Shown: piece after piece, positions 10,601-18,140 of the stretch
Layout of the letters: every line of letters begins with the position of its first letter
How positions within the stretch are numbered: position 1 is the first letter of the stretch
Assembly: GCF_004801375.1 (NCBI RefSeq)
Contig: NZ_SSNZ01000001.1
Coordinates: 962,606-1,026,605 of the forward strand
Length of the DNA: 64,000 nucleotides
DNA from: Flavobacterium supellecticarium
Lineage (GTDB): Bacteria; Bacteroidota; Bacteroidia; Flavobacteriales; Flavobacteriaceae
Reading direction: 5' to 3'
Made by a program: the position numbers and the translations under genes
The notes under the pieces: generated by a model
Told to the model about the DNA's origin: nothing
Databases searched by the model: none
Seen by the model: the letters and a program-made list of their open reading frames with translations, nothing else

Positions 10601-12057
10601 ACGTAACTATCGCTGGTGCTGGTACAGCAATCATCGTTACAGCTGCCGGTACAGGTGTAAACAAAGTTGCTACTGTCGCTACTACAGCTACTGAGGTATT
10701 ATCTGCTTATGCTGCAAAAGTAACTGCTGAGGTAACCAACGAAGGATGTTCAACTGTAATCGAAAGAGGTGTTGTTATCAGTACATTACCTTCACCGGAA
10801 ATCGGAGGAACTGATGTTATAGCCAGAGCTGATGACGGAACCGGAATCGGAACCTATTCTGTAAACATTTCCGATTTATATGGACAAACAGTATACTATA
10901 CAAGAGCGTATAGCGTAAATGCTGCTGGTGTAAGCTACGGTCAGGAATTAACGTTCACTACTGCTCCGGTACCGGCTCCGGTTGCTACAGCGGCTACAGC
11001 AGTTACAGGAACCAGCTTTACAGCCAACTGGGATGAAGTTTTCGGTGCAGAAAGCTACCGTGTAGACGTGAGTGAGTCTGCAACATTTGGTTCTACTGCT
11101 CTTGCTACCGACTTATTCTTCTCCGAATATGTGGAAGGAACGTCTACAAACAAATATTTAGAAATCTATAACGGAACCGGTGCTGCTGTTAACTTATCCG
11201 ACTACCGTGTACGTTTATATTCAAACGGAAGTACCAGTGCTTCAGGTTCTGCAAACGACGTACAATTATCCGGTACTTTAGCTAACGGAAGTACAGTTGT
11301 AATCCGTAATTCAGGTGCTTCTCTCTATTCTGGTACGGCTACTGTAGTTGCTTCGGTTAACTTTAACGGTAACGATGCTGTAGCGCTTTACAAAATTTCA
11401 ACAAACGCTAACGTAGATATCATCGGAAGAATTGGTGAAGATCCGGGAGTAGCCTGGACAAATGGTTCTTTAACTACACTTGACAAAACTTTAGTTCGTA
11501 AAGCATCTGTAATTTCGGGAGTAACAGTAAATCCAACTTCTGGATTCCCCACATTGGCTACAGAATGGGATGTATTACCGGTAAATGATGTAACCAACTT
11601 AGGTACACATACTTTCTCTGGTTCAATTCCATCATTCTTACCAGGATATGAGAACGTAACTTCTTTTGGAGTTAGCCTACCGGTATCCGGATTAGTACCA
11701 AACAAAACGTACTACTACAGAGTAAGAGCTGTAGCTGGTAACACAAGTGGTAATTCAAATATTATCGATGTTACAACTGTTGAAACAGTAGCTAAAGTAG
11801 CTCAAAACCTTACTTTAGGTCAACCGGTTAACGCCATCACGATGTACAAACAAAACAATGTGATCAACGTTGTGTCTTCTACAGATGCAATCCAATCCGT
11901 AACTATTTTTGACCTATCTGGTAAAGTATTGTTCAATAACGATAACTTTAATGCTCAGGCAATTGCTATCGACAAATTAAACAACAACAATCAGGTGATC
12001 ATCGTAAGAACGGTAACGGTCAACAACGAAGTGAAAACACAGAAAATGCTTTTCTAA
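7642..12057 (+). CDS. Giant secreted adhesin with duplicated lamin-tail / FnIII modules, T9SS substrate
   Basis: 1471 residues with a signal peptide (about 1-28). An N-terminal jelly-roll-like region (about 35-205) is followed by Ig/FnIII-like segments. Two modules of about 484 residues then occur in tandem (about 413-896 and 897-1380). Each has an Ig-like domain starting NT.PT, a cysteine-containing segment with GCSTV, and an FnIII domain beginning FTANWD. A lamin-tail domain with FSEYVEGTSTNKY is inserted inside the FnIII domain (673-841 and 1157-1325); the FnIII then resumes and ends YYYRVRAVAGNTS. The C-terminus (about 1385-1471, with VTIFDLSGKVLF and ending KTQKMLF) resembles a T9SS sorting signal, probably of the type C group. 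A cell-surface or released adhesive role is inferred. The two copies are highly similar in DNA as well, suggesting recent duplication or homogenisation. Confidence 0.85.
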   Translation: MKTHLHKTIGNAGLLFTALLASTVMWGQVTLPGTSPYSENFNTTPGATGTTYPTGWTSYNGTAVDNAMTVGNATSSGGANYNYGSKIGILGSGSAFVPGSIVLRLTNTTGKSNLKISYDIIKIREQARSNSFDLEISTTSATSGFTAVSGGAYASGTLAEGTVTNYTNIDLSAIDNNTGNVWIRWKYDEISGSGSRDGIALDNVVVSWSDAPTVTTVAASAITASSATLNGTLNANGTTSTAAFNWGTSSAYGNSIAANPSSVSGTTATGISAVLNTLLPNTQYFFRAVGTAGSAVSNGAGANFYTAANVPGILTVNNPGIYTLDITVNATTQNNNPAVTTYAIREINGSYVQANGTLGVNPVWRTAAQWGTITVTGLADNTAYTFSVKARNQATPAVETSFSADVTASTLVNTLPTLTVGTIRTFGEVCVNQFSEVRNFIVEGINMTTAPLEIGPLAGYEFSETATGPFVATLSIAQAGGTLNQTVYIRFAPTTTGTHNGNIAIVGGGAPAVTIAASGTGINTQSTITTIEAGALTAATAKVTSEVSAEGCSTVTERGIVYSTSANPVIGGTNVIKVTDAGTGIGNYVTSLSGLIGGTVYYTKGYSVNNGGTTYGQELTFTTAPVIAPVATDATNVSHNSFTANWDASEGAASYRLDVSESATFGSSAPATDLFFSEYVEGTSTNKYVEIYNGTGAAVNLSDYRVRLYSNGSSSASGSANDVQLSGTLANGSTIVLRNSGASIYSGTATVVASVNFNGNDAVALYKVSTNANVDIIGRIGQDPGAAWTSGSVSTLDQTLVRKAFVTSGVTVNPTSGFPTLATEWDALPLNDVSNLGTHTFAGIAPSFVAGYDNLTVNGTQHNVTGLTPEKHYYYRVRAVAGNTSDNSNTIEVVTIANTQPTFTVTALTNFGDVCSNTVSAVQNFTLSGINLTTDAIEVGPAAGFTFATDAAGPFTSTLSLTQAGGTYTQVIYVRFEPTTVAAYNENVTIAGAGTAIIVTAAGTGVNKVATVATTATEVLSAYAAKVTAEVTNEGCSTVIERGVVISTLPSPEIGGTDVIARADDGTGIGTYSVNISDLYGQTVYYTRAYSVNAAGVSYGQELTFTTAPVPAPVATAATAVTGTSFTANWDEVFGAESYRVDVSESATFGSTALATDLFFSEYVEGTSTNKYLEIYNGTGAAVNLSDYRVRLYSNGSTSASGSANDVQLSGTLANGSTVVIRNSGASLYSGTATVVASVNFNGNDAVALYKISTNANVDIIGRIGEDPGVAWTNGSLTTLDKTLVRKASVISGVTVNPTSGFPTLATEWDVLPVNDVTNLGTHTFSGSIPSFLPGYENVTSFGVSLPVSGLVPNKTYYYRVRAVAGNTSGNSNIIDVTTVETVAKVAQNLTLGQPVNAITMYKQNNVINVVSSTDAIQSVTIFDLSGKVLFNNDNFNAQAIAIDKLNNNNQVIIVRTVTVNNEVKTQKMLF
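9658..10164 (+). repeat. Lamin-tail repeat unit, copy 1
   Basis: Encodes residues 673-841 of the adhesin. It is near-identical at protein level to the unit at 11110-11616, without length change (169 residues each), and long stretches match at DNA level too. Confidence 0.85.
11110..11616 (+). repeat. Lamin-tail repeat unit, copy 2
   Basis: Encodes residues 1157-1325 of the adhesin; second copy of the unit at 9658-10164, offset 1452 bp. Confidence 0.85.
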
Positions 12058-12079
12058 TCGCCCTTAATATTATATAAAG

Positions 12080-12106
12080 AAGGCTGTCTTTCGGGGCAGC
12101 CTTTTT
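12080..12106 (+). terminator. Terminator after the adhesin gene
   Basis: A GC-rich hairpin (AAGGCTG paired with the GCAGCCTT arm) followed by TTTTT, 22 bp after the adhesin stop. Confidence 0.8.
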
Positions 12107-12184
12107 GTTATTAGCAAAATCATTAGTATTCCAGAGCTAACTTCGTAAAACTTGCTGTTTTTTCGAGTTTCTGGTATATACGAA

Positions 12185-13840
12185 TTATAACAAAGTAGAA
12201 GCATTTCTTCCCGGATGGGCATAAAGCACAGAAAGTGACGATATTTCATGAGGCCCGGCCATCAATTTCCCACTTGTTGAGACACTTACCGGCACATCTA
12301 ACCACATAATAGCTTTTTTATCGTTTGAATCGACCAGATATAATTTTTCAACAATCCCGGTATTGGTATTATACTTACATCCCCAAAGGGAACGAGTATG
12401 CTGACCAGTACGCATAAATGTCCCTATAGACAAAACACCTCTTTCCTTAAAACCATTAATGATAAAATCGGAAAACTCTTTTAAATTTTTAGGAAATTTA
12501 TCATCATAGTATGTATGATCAAAAAAATGATCTGTATTTGGAAAAAGCTCCGGAAAATACTTAGGAAAATACCAGGCTACACCACTTACTTCATGCCCAC
12601 CGACATTTGAAAAGTGTGAAGCAAAGGCATCAAAAATTGCCAATTGCCGGAAATTAGCATGCTCTCTACCCGGAGTAAAACCATTTGGAGCCCCAACGGG
12701 AAGTACATTCCCATCGGCTATATAACGATCCTGCCACCATTGAATCATATTCGTTGTAACTGCCGCCCAACACATATTTGAATCGTTTGAAAAACCACCC
12801 TGTCCAAAGGATTTATTGAGGTCGTACCATCCTGAATCCAGACTAACCCCCTCGGCAAAAAGTATTCCCGGTTTATGAGGAACATCAGTAAGCAAAGGAA
12901 CTTCTACCAAAATTACCGCTGTTTCCCACTCGGCTACCTGAATTCTAAAATCAACAGCCTGTTTGATTGTTTTTACCGGTTTAATTTTTAATAAAAATTT
13001 CTTATTTCGGGATGCACTTTCAGAATTTTCGATCATAATTATTTTTGTTTTACCCAGATTAGGGTCGTTTGGTGTAATATATATTTTGATCCGTTGACTC
13101 TGATAAAAGTAGGCCACATTTTCAGGCGTATTTACCGCTGTCAGTTTCGAACTGTAATTGGTTTTTCCCTGTGCTGGTAGTACTGTTACGGTATTGCTAA
13201 ACAGAGCGCCTTCCTGTATTTGTAATCCTTCAACTTCTATCCGGTAACTATTATTATAAATAATCCCTGCCGCGGCATTTTCTTCAACCTGTATATAAAA
13301 TGCTGATGGAACCCTTTCCAAAAGCGCTTCAATTACAACCGGAGCTGCTTTATCGGATGCTATTGGAAGTACACTGGTACACATTGGAAAACCATCACCT
13401 ATAAAATCTTCGGGCCGACGTGTACTTTTCAATTGAAGTAATTCTGCCTCCGTTATCGGATCGTTAGAGAAACTCATATTCGCGATTAAATAGGCTTTTA
13501 ATCCCGTCTTTATTTCACTTTCCGGAATAGTAACCCTTATTTTTCCATTTTCAATTTCATGATAGCGATCCTCCTGAACCAATTCATCGCCATTATTCTG
13601 AAAAAGAAACAGACAAAGCTGTTTTATACTACGCTCCTTTTCCGTTGGGTTGCTATCTGAAGTTCCGTTAAAATCATTCAACTGGATTTTAAACTCCAAA
13701 ACCTTCATTCCGTTTACCGAATCGGCAGTAAAAACATCTCGCTCTTCAGAACAGGAAACAGTCGTAAAAACAAAAAGAATTATAATTAGAAAACCTATTA
13801 TCGACATACCCGACGATACAAAATACTTATTCAGACTCAT
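12185..13840 (-). CDS. Lipoprotein: fimbrillin-like N-terminus fused to IdeS/Mac-like (C66) cysteine endopeptidase
   Basis: I use the ATG at 13840, because it directly precedes a clean lipoprotein signal (hydrophobic stretch, then TTVSC); a longer frame opens at 13882. In numbering from 13882 the lipid Cys is 44. Residues about 55-330 resemble fimbrillin/Mfa-type domains (LFLFQNNGDELVQ and a closing beta strand VAEWETAVILVEV). Residues 340-565 fit the IdeS/Mac family known from streptococcal immunoglobulin-cleaving enzymes: GWYDLNKSF, then NMCWAAVTTNMIQWW with nucleophile Cys371, His495 in GQHTRSLWGCKY, and Asp518 in LYLVDSND. All catalytic positions are present, so an active cysteine protease is predicted. 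It probably sits on the cell surface as a lipoprotein. The target is unknown; immunoglobulin cleavage should not be assumed. Confidence 0.82.
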   Translation of the reverse strand: MSLNKYFVSSGMSIIGFLIIILFVFTTVSCSEERDVFTADSVNGMKVLEFKIQLNDFNGTSDSNPTEKERSIKQLCLFLFQNNGDELVQEDRYHEIENGKIRVTIPESEIKTGLKAYLIANMSFSNDPITEAELLQLKSTRRPEDFIGDGFPMCTSVLPIASDKAAPVVIEALLERVPSAFYIQVEENAAAGIIYNNSYRIEVEGLQIQEGALFSNTVTVLPAQGKTNYSSKLTAVNTPENVAYFYQSQRIKIYITPNDPNLGKTKIIMIENSESASRNKKFLLKIKPVKTIKQAVDFRIQVAEWETAVILVEVPLLTDVPHKPGILFAEGVSLDSGWYDLNKSFGQGGFSNDSNMCWAAVTTNMIQWWQDRYIADGNVLPVGAPNGFTPGREHANFRQLAIFDAFASHFSNVGGHEVSGVAWYFPKYFPELFPNTDHFFDHTYYDDKFPKNLKEFSDFIINGFKERGVLSIGTFMRTGQHTRSLWGCKYNTNTGIVEKLYLVDSNDKKAIMWLDVPVSVSTSGKLMAGPHEISSLSVLYAHPGRNASTLL

Positions 13841-14113
13841 TATATATTTATATTTATTTAATCTACGGAATGGTACTATCAAATGAGGATACAGAACAAT
13901 AATTTAAAATATCAAAACCATATACTACAAAGTTAATGGATACCCTTTCAAATTCAGGCAAATCTAACCGAGTCAAAAACAGCCCTTTTACAGACATTAA
14001 TTTAAACGGTTCGCCCTTATGTTTCGAACCTGTACTTTACATTCAAAACCTAACAATTATCATGTTTTATCTGCAAATAGGTTTATTATTTTGCAGAAAC
14101 CTATTAGAACCAT

Positions 14114-15367
14114 ATGAATTACTGGAAAAAACTCTCGGCTGGCGAACGTCAGCTCCGCATCCGGGAAGCGCTGGCAGAAAATGTTAACTTTTCAAAAGAT
14201 GCCTCTTTAGGCTATCCCGCCTCCAAACTGGATGGCAAAGTATTTTACGATGAAGCTCCTTTTTTAAAAGATGCCCCGATGCTACAATCGTTTGTAGCCA
14301 ATCCAAACCATATTGGTTGTCATACATTTGGCACTTCCGAAAAAGCCTTTAAAGGGACGCAGGAAATCGAACGTGAAGTACTTAATATAATTGCAGTGGA
14401 TATCTTTCATATGGAACCTGAAAACTTCGACGGTTATATCGCTCCCGGCGGAACCGAAGCCAATATACAGGCATTATGGATTTACCGGAATTATTTTAGC
14501 AACACTTTTGGAGCGCATCCCAATGAAATTGCAATCCTGGCTTCCGAAGATACCCACTATTCCATTCCGAAAGGTGCTAACCTGCTGTTGATTGACTGGT
14601 TGAAAGTACCGGTAGATTTTGAGCACCGCTCCATCACAACGGAAACACTGGAAACAGTATTGATCAAAGCCAAAGAAAACGGTAAAAAATATTTCATCGT
14701 AGTGGCCAATATGGGAACCACCATGTTTGGTTCGGTAGATGATCCGGATATCTATACTTCATTACTTGAAAAACACCACTTGAATTATCAATTACATATC
14801 GATGCGGCCTATGGTGGCTTTGTGTATCCGTTTAGTAATGCTTCTTCCGAACTTGATTTCCGCAACCCAAAGATCAGTTCCATTACCATCGATGCGCATA
14901 AAATGCTACAGGCACCTTATGGAACCGGTATTTTTATCTGTCGCAAAGGACTTATCGAAAATGTACTCACCAAAGAAGCCGAATATGTAGAGGGACTTGA
15001 CCTGACACTCTGTGGGAGCCGTTCCGGAGCAAATGCCGTTGCCGTATGGCTGATTCTGGCAACCTATGGTGCCCACGGATGGTTTGAAAAAGTTTGTATT
15101 TTACAGATGCGAACCAACTGGTTATGCCAACAGCTGGATGACTTGGAAATTCCTTATTTCCGGGAACCTTCTATGAACATTGTAACCGTTCGGGCTTCAC
15201 ATATACCGGAACCGATCGCCAACCGCTTTAACATGGTACCGCAAAAACACGATGCGTCCAATCAGTGGTATAAAATTGTCCTTATGGATCACGTAGAAAT
15301 TGAACACCTCACCGCACTGATAACGGCCTTACAGGATGTCGCCATAATGACCGAAATACTACTATAA
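14114..15367 (+). CDS. PLP-dependent group II decarboxylase
   Basis: Cytoplasmic amino-acid decarboxylase of the aspartate-aminotransferase fold. The PLP Lys is 263 in TIDAHKML; Asp230 in HIDAAYGGF binds the pyridine nitrogen and His148 in EDTHYS would stack on the ring; PGGTEANIQA (111-120) is the cofactor phosphate region. The 417-residue length fits the histidine/tyrosine/glutamate decarboxylase superfamily, but the substrate cannot be read from the motifs. The gene is monocistronic, followed by a strong bidirectional terminator. The first residues (MNYWKKLSAGERQLRIREAL) are helical and lead directly into the domain, supporting this start. Confidence 0.85.
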   Translation: MNYWKKLSAGERQLRIREALAENVNFSKDASLGYPASKLDGKVFYDEAPFLKDAPMLQSFVANPNHIGCHTFGTSEKAFKGTQEIEREVLNIIAVDIFHMEPENFDGYIAPGGTEANIQALWIYRNYFSNTFGAHPNEIAILASEDTHYSIPKGANLLLIDWLKVPVDFEHRSITTETLETVLIKAKENGKKYFIVVANMGTTMFGSVDDPDIYTSLLEKHHLNYQLHIDAAYGGFVYPFSNASSELDFRNPKISSITIDAHKMLQAPYGTGIFICRKGLIENVLTKEAEYVEGLDLTLCGSRSGANAVAVWLILATYGAHGWFEKVCILQMRTNWLCQQLDDLEIPYFREPSMNIVTVRASHIPEPIANRFNMVPQKHDASNQWYKIVLMDHVEIEHLTALITALQDVAIMTEILL

Positions 15368-15393
15368 TCCATACAACCGGACATCCTCAAACT

Positions 15394-15423
15394 AAAAAGC
15401 GCAGCAAAATTAGCTGCGCTTTT
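15394..15423. terminator. Bidirectional terminator
   Basis: AAGCGCAGC pairs with GCTGCGCTT around AAAATTA, flanked by A and T runs; it lies between the convergent decarboxylase and flavoreductase genes. Confidence 0.88.
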
Positions 15424-15437
15424 ATAAATTACAGTAC

Positions 15438-17633
15438 TTAATAACAGTCCGTCAGTATTTGGTTGTGCGATTGATAATGGCTCAAATCCATGCCACTCTG
15501 TTCTTTACAGATCATTTCCAATAGCGTCATAACATTTTGTTGCATGGCCAGTGATCCACAAATCATGATCACACCTCCCGATTGTAAGGTTTCGGCAATA
15601 AAAACAGCATCTCGTACCAGTAAATCCTTTACATACTGTTTTGCACCTTCACGCGAATAGGCAACATGCAATTGTTTTAACTTTTGTGAAGCAAGGCAGG
15701 AATCAATTCCATCCCGATATAAGTCAAATGAGGCTTCCCCCCTAAAACCGGAATACAAATAACAATTCGCCCATTTATTTTCGTCCAGCATTCCTAAAAA
15801 CGGTGCAATACCGGTTCCGTTTGAAATCATAATGACGTTTCGGGCTTTTTTCGGAAAATGGAAATGTTCATTACGAACGATTCGGGCTTTTACGATATCG
15901 CCGGGTTCTAATGCATACAGGTAAGACGAGCCCAAACCTCCCGGATATAATTTTACGCTCAACTGAACCATATTGCCCACTTTTCCAACTGAATATTGCC
16001 GTTCCCGGTAATCGTTTGCCGGATAAATCGCCAATAAATCGCCAGATGTAAATTTTAACTTGTGTTGTGGTGCGATCTGAATCAGAAAGGCACCGTCTGT
16101 ATGGGCCAGTTCGGTTTTCGAAACAACGGTAAACGTTTTTAATCCCTTCGGTTTGCCCTGAAAATCAATCATCGATCCGGAAAAAGGGATTTCGGCTTTT
16201 TGCGACCAAAGGTTCGTCCAACGTTGGAAATCATCCGGAGATTTATCATTAACCGTATGAATATCCAGAAATGGTGTCGCCCATGTTTGTTCCTCCAGTA
16301 TATTGTGAACCTCAAAAGCAAACTTACAGAAATCCGGGTAGGATTTGGATCCGAAACCTAAAACCGAAAAATGAACCGGTTGCAATTGTGGTTGCTTTTC
16401 CAATAATGTCTGGAATTTTACTGCATTTGTCGGCGCATCACCCAAACCGTAGGTAGCGGTTAACAGGATCAGGTGTTCTGCTTTCGGAAAAACCGTATAC
16501 GCATTCAACTCGGCAATAAAGGATTTCTCTCCTTGTTTCAATAACTGTTCGTGAACGGCATTCGCAAAACGGAATGTTGTCCCATTTTCCGAACCTACCA
16601 AGATTACAAAACGACTTTCATCACTTTTAAATTGATTACGAACACGATTGCCACGTCTTTTTAACGTAATTGCAAAACCGGAATAAATAAAAAACAGGAT
16701 ATTCGCTGCCGCTATCGCCAGAACAATCGCCCAAACAGCACTCGAACGCCCGGTATGCAACGTCAGACTCAAATTCGACAAAAGTGTGGTTTTCGAATAC
16801 GGAATTTCGCTTAGGATATCTCCGGTGATCTGATTCACAACCAATTCCCGGTTTTTTAGTTTAAACGTATAATAATCTTCTACATCTTCGGAAAACGGAA
16901 ACTCGATGGATTGCACTTCGGATAAAGGTAAATGCTGAAATACTTTAAAATCGGATAACTTTTGAGCCGGTTCCGAACGGATGGCATCAAAATCAATATC
17001 GTGTGTTTTCTTTTTTTCCGATCCTGACAATTCGAAGCGCACTAACGACAGATACGTTCCGGTAATTGTAATGATCAAAATCGGAATTAATGCTAGTCGT
17101 CCCAATAGTACATGGTAATACTGTGCGAAGTTTTCTTTAACGATCCGGGTAAAAAAACGTTTTAAACCACGTTGCCGCTGAATTACTAAAACCGTTCCGG
17201 TACTCGCGATCAGAAACAATAAAAAGGCGGTTATGCCTATAAAAACCCTTCCGGTTTCGTGTAAAAAAAGCGAGCGGTGCAATGTGGTTACCCATCGGAA
17301 AAATTCATTTTCTTTAGGAACCGTTCCAAGCGACTTTCCTGTTTTCGGATCAATGTAAACGGTTACATCCTTACCATCGGCATCAATCACTTTGGCTATT
17401 ACAAACTGATTGGCATCAATCGTTACATCGGTAATTTCGTCGTATTCCTTTTTCAGTACCGGTAGCAATTCAGCCACCGTAATTTGGTTGAAGTCAGCTG
17501 CGCGATAGGGTTGTGTTTTTTGCAGAACGGGTTCAAAAGCAAGCACTATTCCCGTTACGGAAGCGAGGGCTATAAAGAGAAAAGAAGATACAGCCAACGC
17601 GAGATGGCTGTATCTCCATAATGAGATTGTCAT
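15438..17633 (-). CDS. PepSY-TM / flavodoxin / FAD-NAD(P)H reductase fusion membrane protein
   Basis: A 731-residue electron-transfer membrane protein. Residues 1-325 are a PepSY-TM module with membrane segments at about 13-33, 130-150, 178-199 and 299-322. A flavodoxin domain (about 342-475) binds FMN via GSENGTT (348-354) and TATYGLGDAPTN. The last part is a ferredoxin-reductase-like domain with the FAD motif RQYSVG (545-550) and the nucleotide-binding GTGIAPFLG (607-615), similar to sulfite-reductase flavoprotein or P450 reductase. Cytosolic NAD(P)H electrons would pass through the membrane to a periplasmic acceptor. In related genomes such fusions occur with iron-uptake genes, so a ferric-siderophore reductase is a reasonable guess. 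It is the last gene of the ankyrin-DUF2271 operon, 11 bp downstream of its neighbour. Confidence 0.87.
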   Translation of the reverse strand: MTISLWRYSHLALAVSSFLFIALASVTGIVLAFEPVLQKTQPYRAADFNQITVAELLPVLKKEYDEITDVTIDANQFVIAKVIDADGKDVTVYIDPKTGKSLGTVPKENEFFRWVTTLHRSLFLHETGRVFIGITAFLLFLIASTGTVLVIQRQRGLKRFFTRIVKENFAQYYHVLLGRLALIPILIITITGTYLSLVRFELSGSEKKKTHDIDFDAIRSEPAQKLSDFKVFQHLPLSEVQSIEFPFSEDVEDYYTFKLKNRELVVNQITGDILSEIPYSKTTLLSNLSLTLHTGRSSAVWAIVLAIAAANILFFIYSGFAITLKRRGNRVRNQFKSDESRFVILVGSENGTTFRFANAVHEQLLKQGEKSFIAELNAYTVFPKAEHLILLTATYGLGDAPTNAVKFQTLLEKQPQLQPVHFSVLGFGSKSYPDFCKFAFEVHNILEEQTWATPFLDIHTVNDKSPDDFQRWTNLWSQKAEIPFSGSMIDFQGKPKGLKTFTVVSKTELAHTDGAFLIQIAPQHKLKFTSGDLLAIYPANDYRERQYSVGKVGNMVQLSVKLYPGGLGSSYLYALEPGDIVKARIVRNEHFHFPKKARNVIMISNGTGIAPFLGMLDENKWANCYLYSGFRGEASFDLYRDGIDSCLASQKLKQLHVAYSREGAKQYVKDLLVRDAVFIAETLQSGGVIMICGSLAMQQNVMTLLEMICKEQSGMDLSHYQSHNQILTDCY

Positions 17634-17644
17634 AGTTCCAGTTG

Positions 17645-18136
17645 TTAATTCGGACTGATACGTACGTAACGGATATATCCCGTACCTTCATTTTTACCCG
17701 AAAGATTCTCGGTTGTTAACGGGAATTCGATGTCTTTCACACGGTATTCCTGATTTTCTACAGCCGATTCGAATCGAAGGCTATAACCGGCATTAATCTT
17801 CGCATTTTCTAATTCCAGTACTGTAATACTACGTTCCCCACCCGAAACCGATGCTCCGGTAATGGCGCTAAGATTGGCCGGTTTTTTAGTCTGGAATTTA
17901 TGCCATTCTTTCAGGTCCTTGTACCATTTTTTATCATCACCCATCACATAAAGTGTTTTTTCATAGGCTCCTTTCGGATCGATTAACGATACCACAATAT
18001 AAGCACCTTCACCGGGATAATTTGTCATCTGAACCATACATTTGTATTTCGATGATCCGGTTTTTTGCGCCATTATGGTTGCTCCCGAACAAAATGTCAA
18101 CGCAAGGATAAGGGCTACTTTAAACAGTTTTTTCAT
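17645..18136 (-). CDS. DUF2271 periplasmic protein
   Basis: 163 residues with a signal peptide (1-23, ending IMAQ). The body fits the DUF2271 family: YKCMVQMTNYPGEGAYIVV, LYVMGDDKKWYKDLKEWH and a closing beta-rich half ending GYIRYVRISPN. The biochemical role is not established. In Bacteroidota and Proteobacteria the family is commonly encoded beside PepSY-TM proteins, as here. It is the middle gene of a three-gene operon, 4 bp after the ankyrin gene and 11 bp before the flavoreductase, which suggests that the three act in one process at the inner membrane. Confidence 0.85.
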   Translation of the reverse strand: MKKLFKVALILALTFCSGATIMAQKTGSSKYKCMVQMTNYPGEGAYIVVSLIDPKGAYEKTLYVMGDDKKWYKDLKEWHKFQTKKPANLSAITGASVSGGERSITVLELENAKINAGYSLRFESAVENQEYRVKDIEFPLTTENLSGKNEGTGYIRYVRISPN

Positions 18137-18140
18137 ATTC

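Noticed and set aside
11388..11705. Antisense frame of 105 codons in the adhesin
   Set aside because: Entirely antisense to a clear coding region that is itself a duplicated module.
13936..14187. Plus-strand frame of 83 codons before the decarboxylase
   Set aside because: It overlaps the decarboxylase start out of frame, lacks any domain and has no promoter element.
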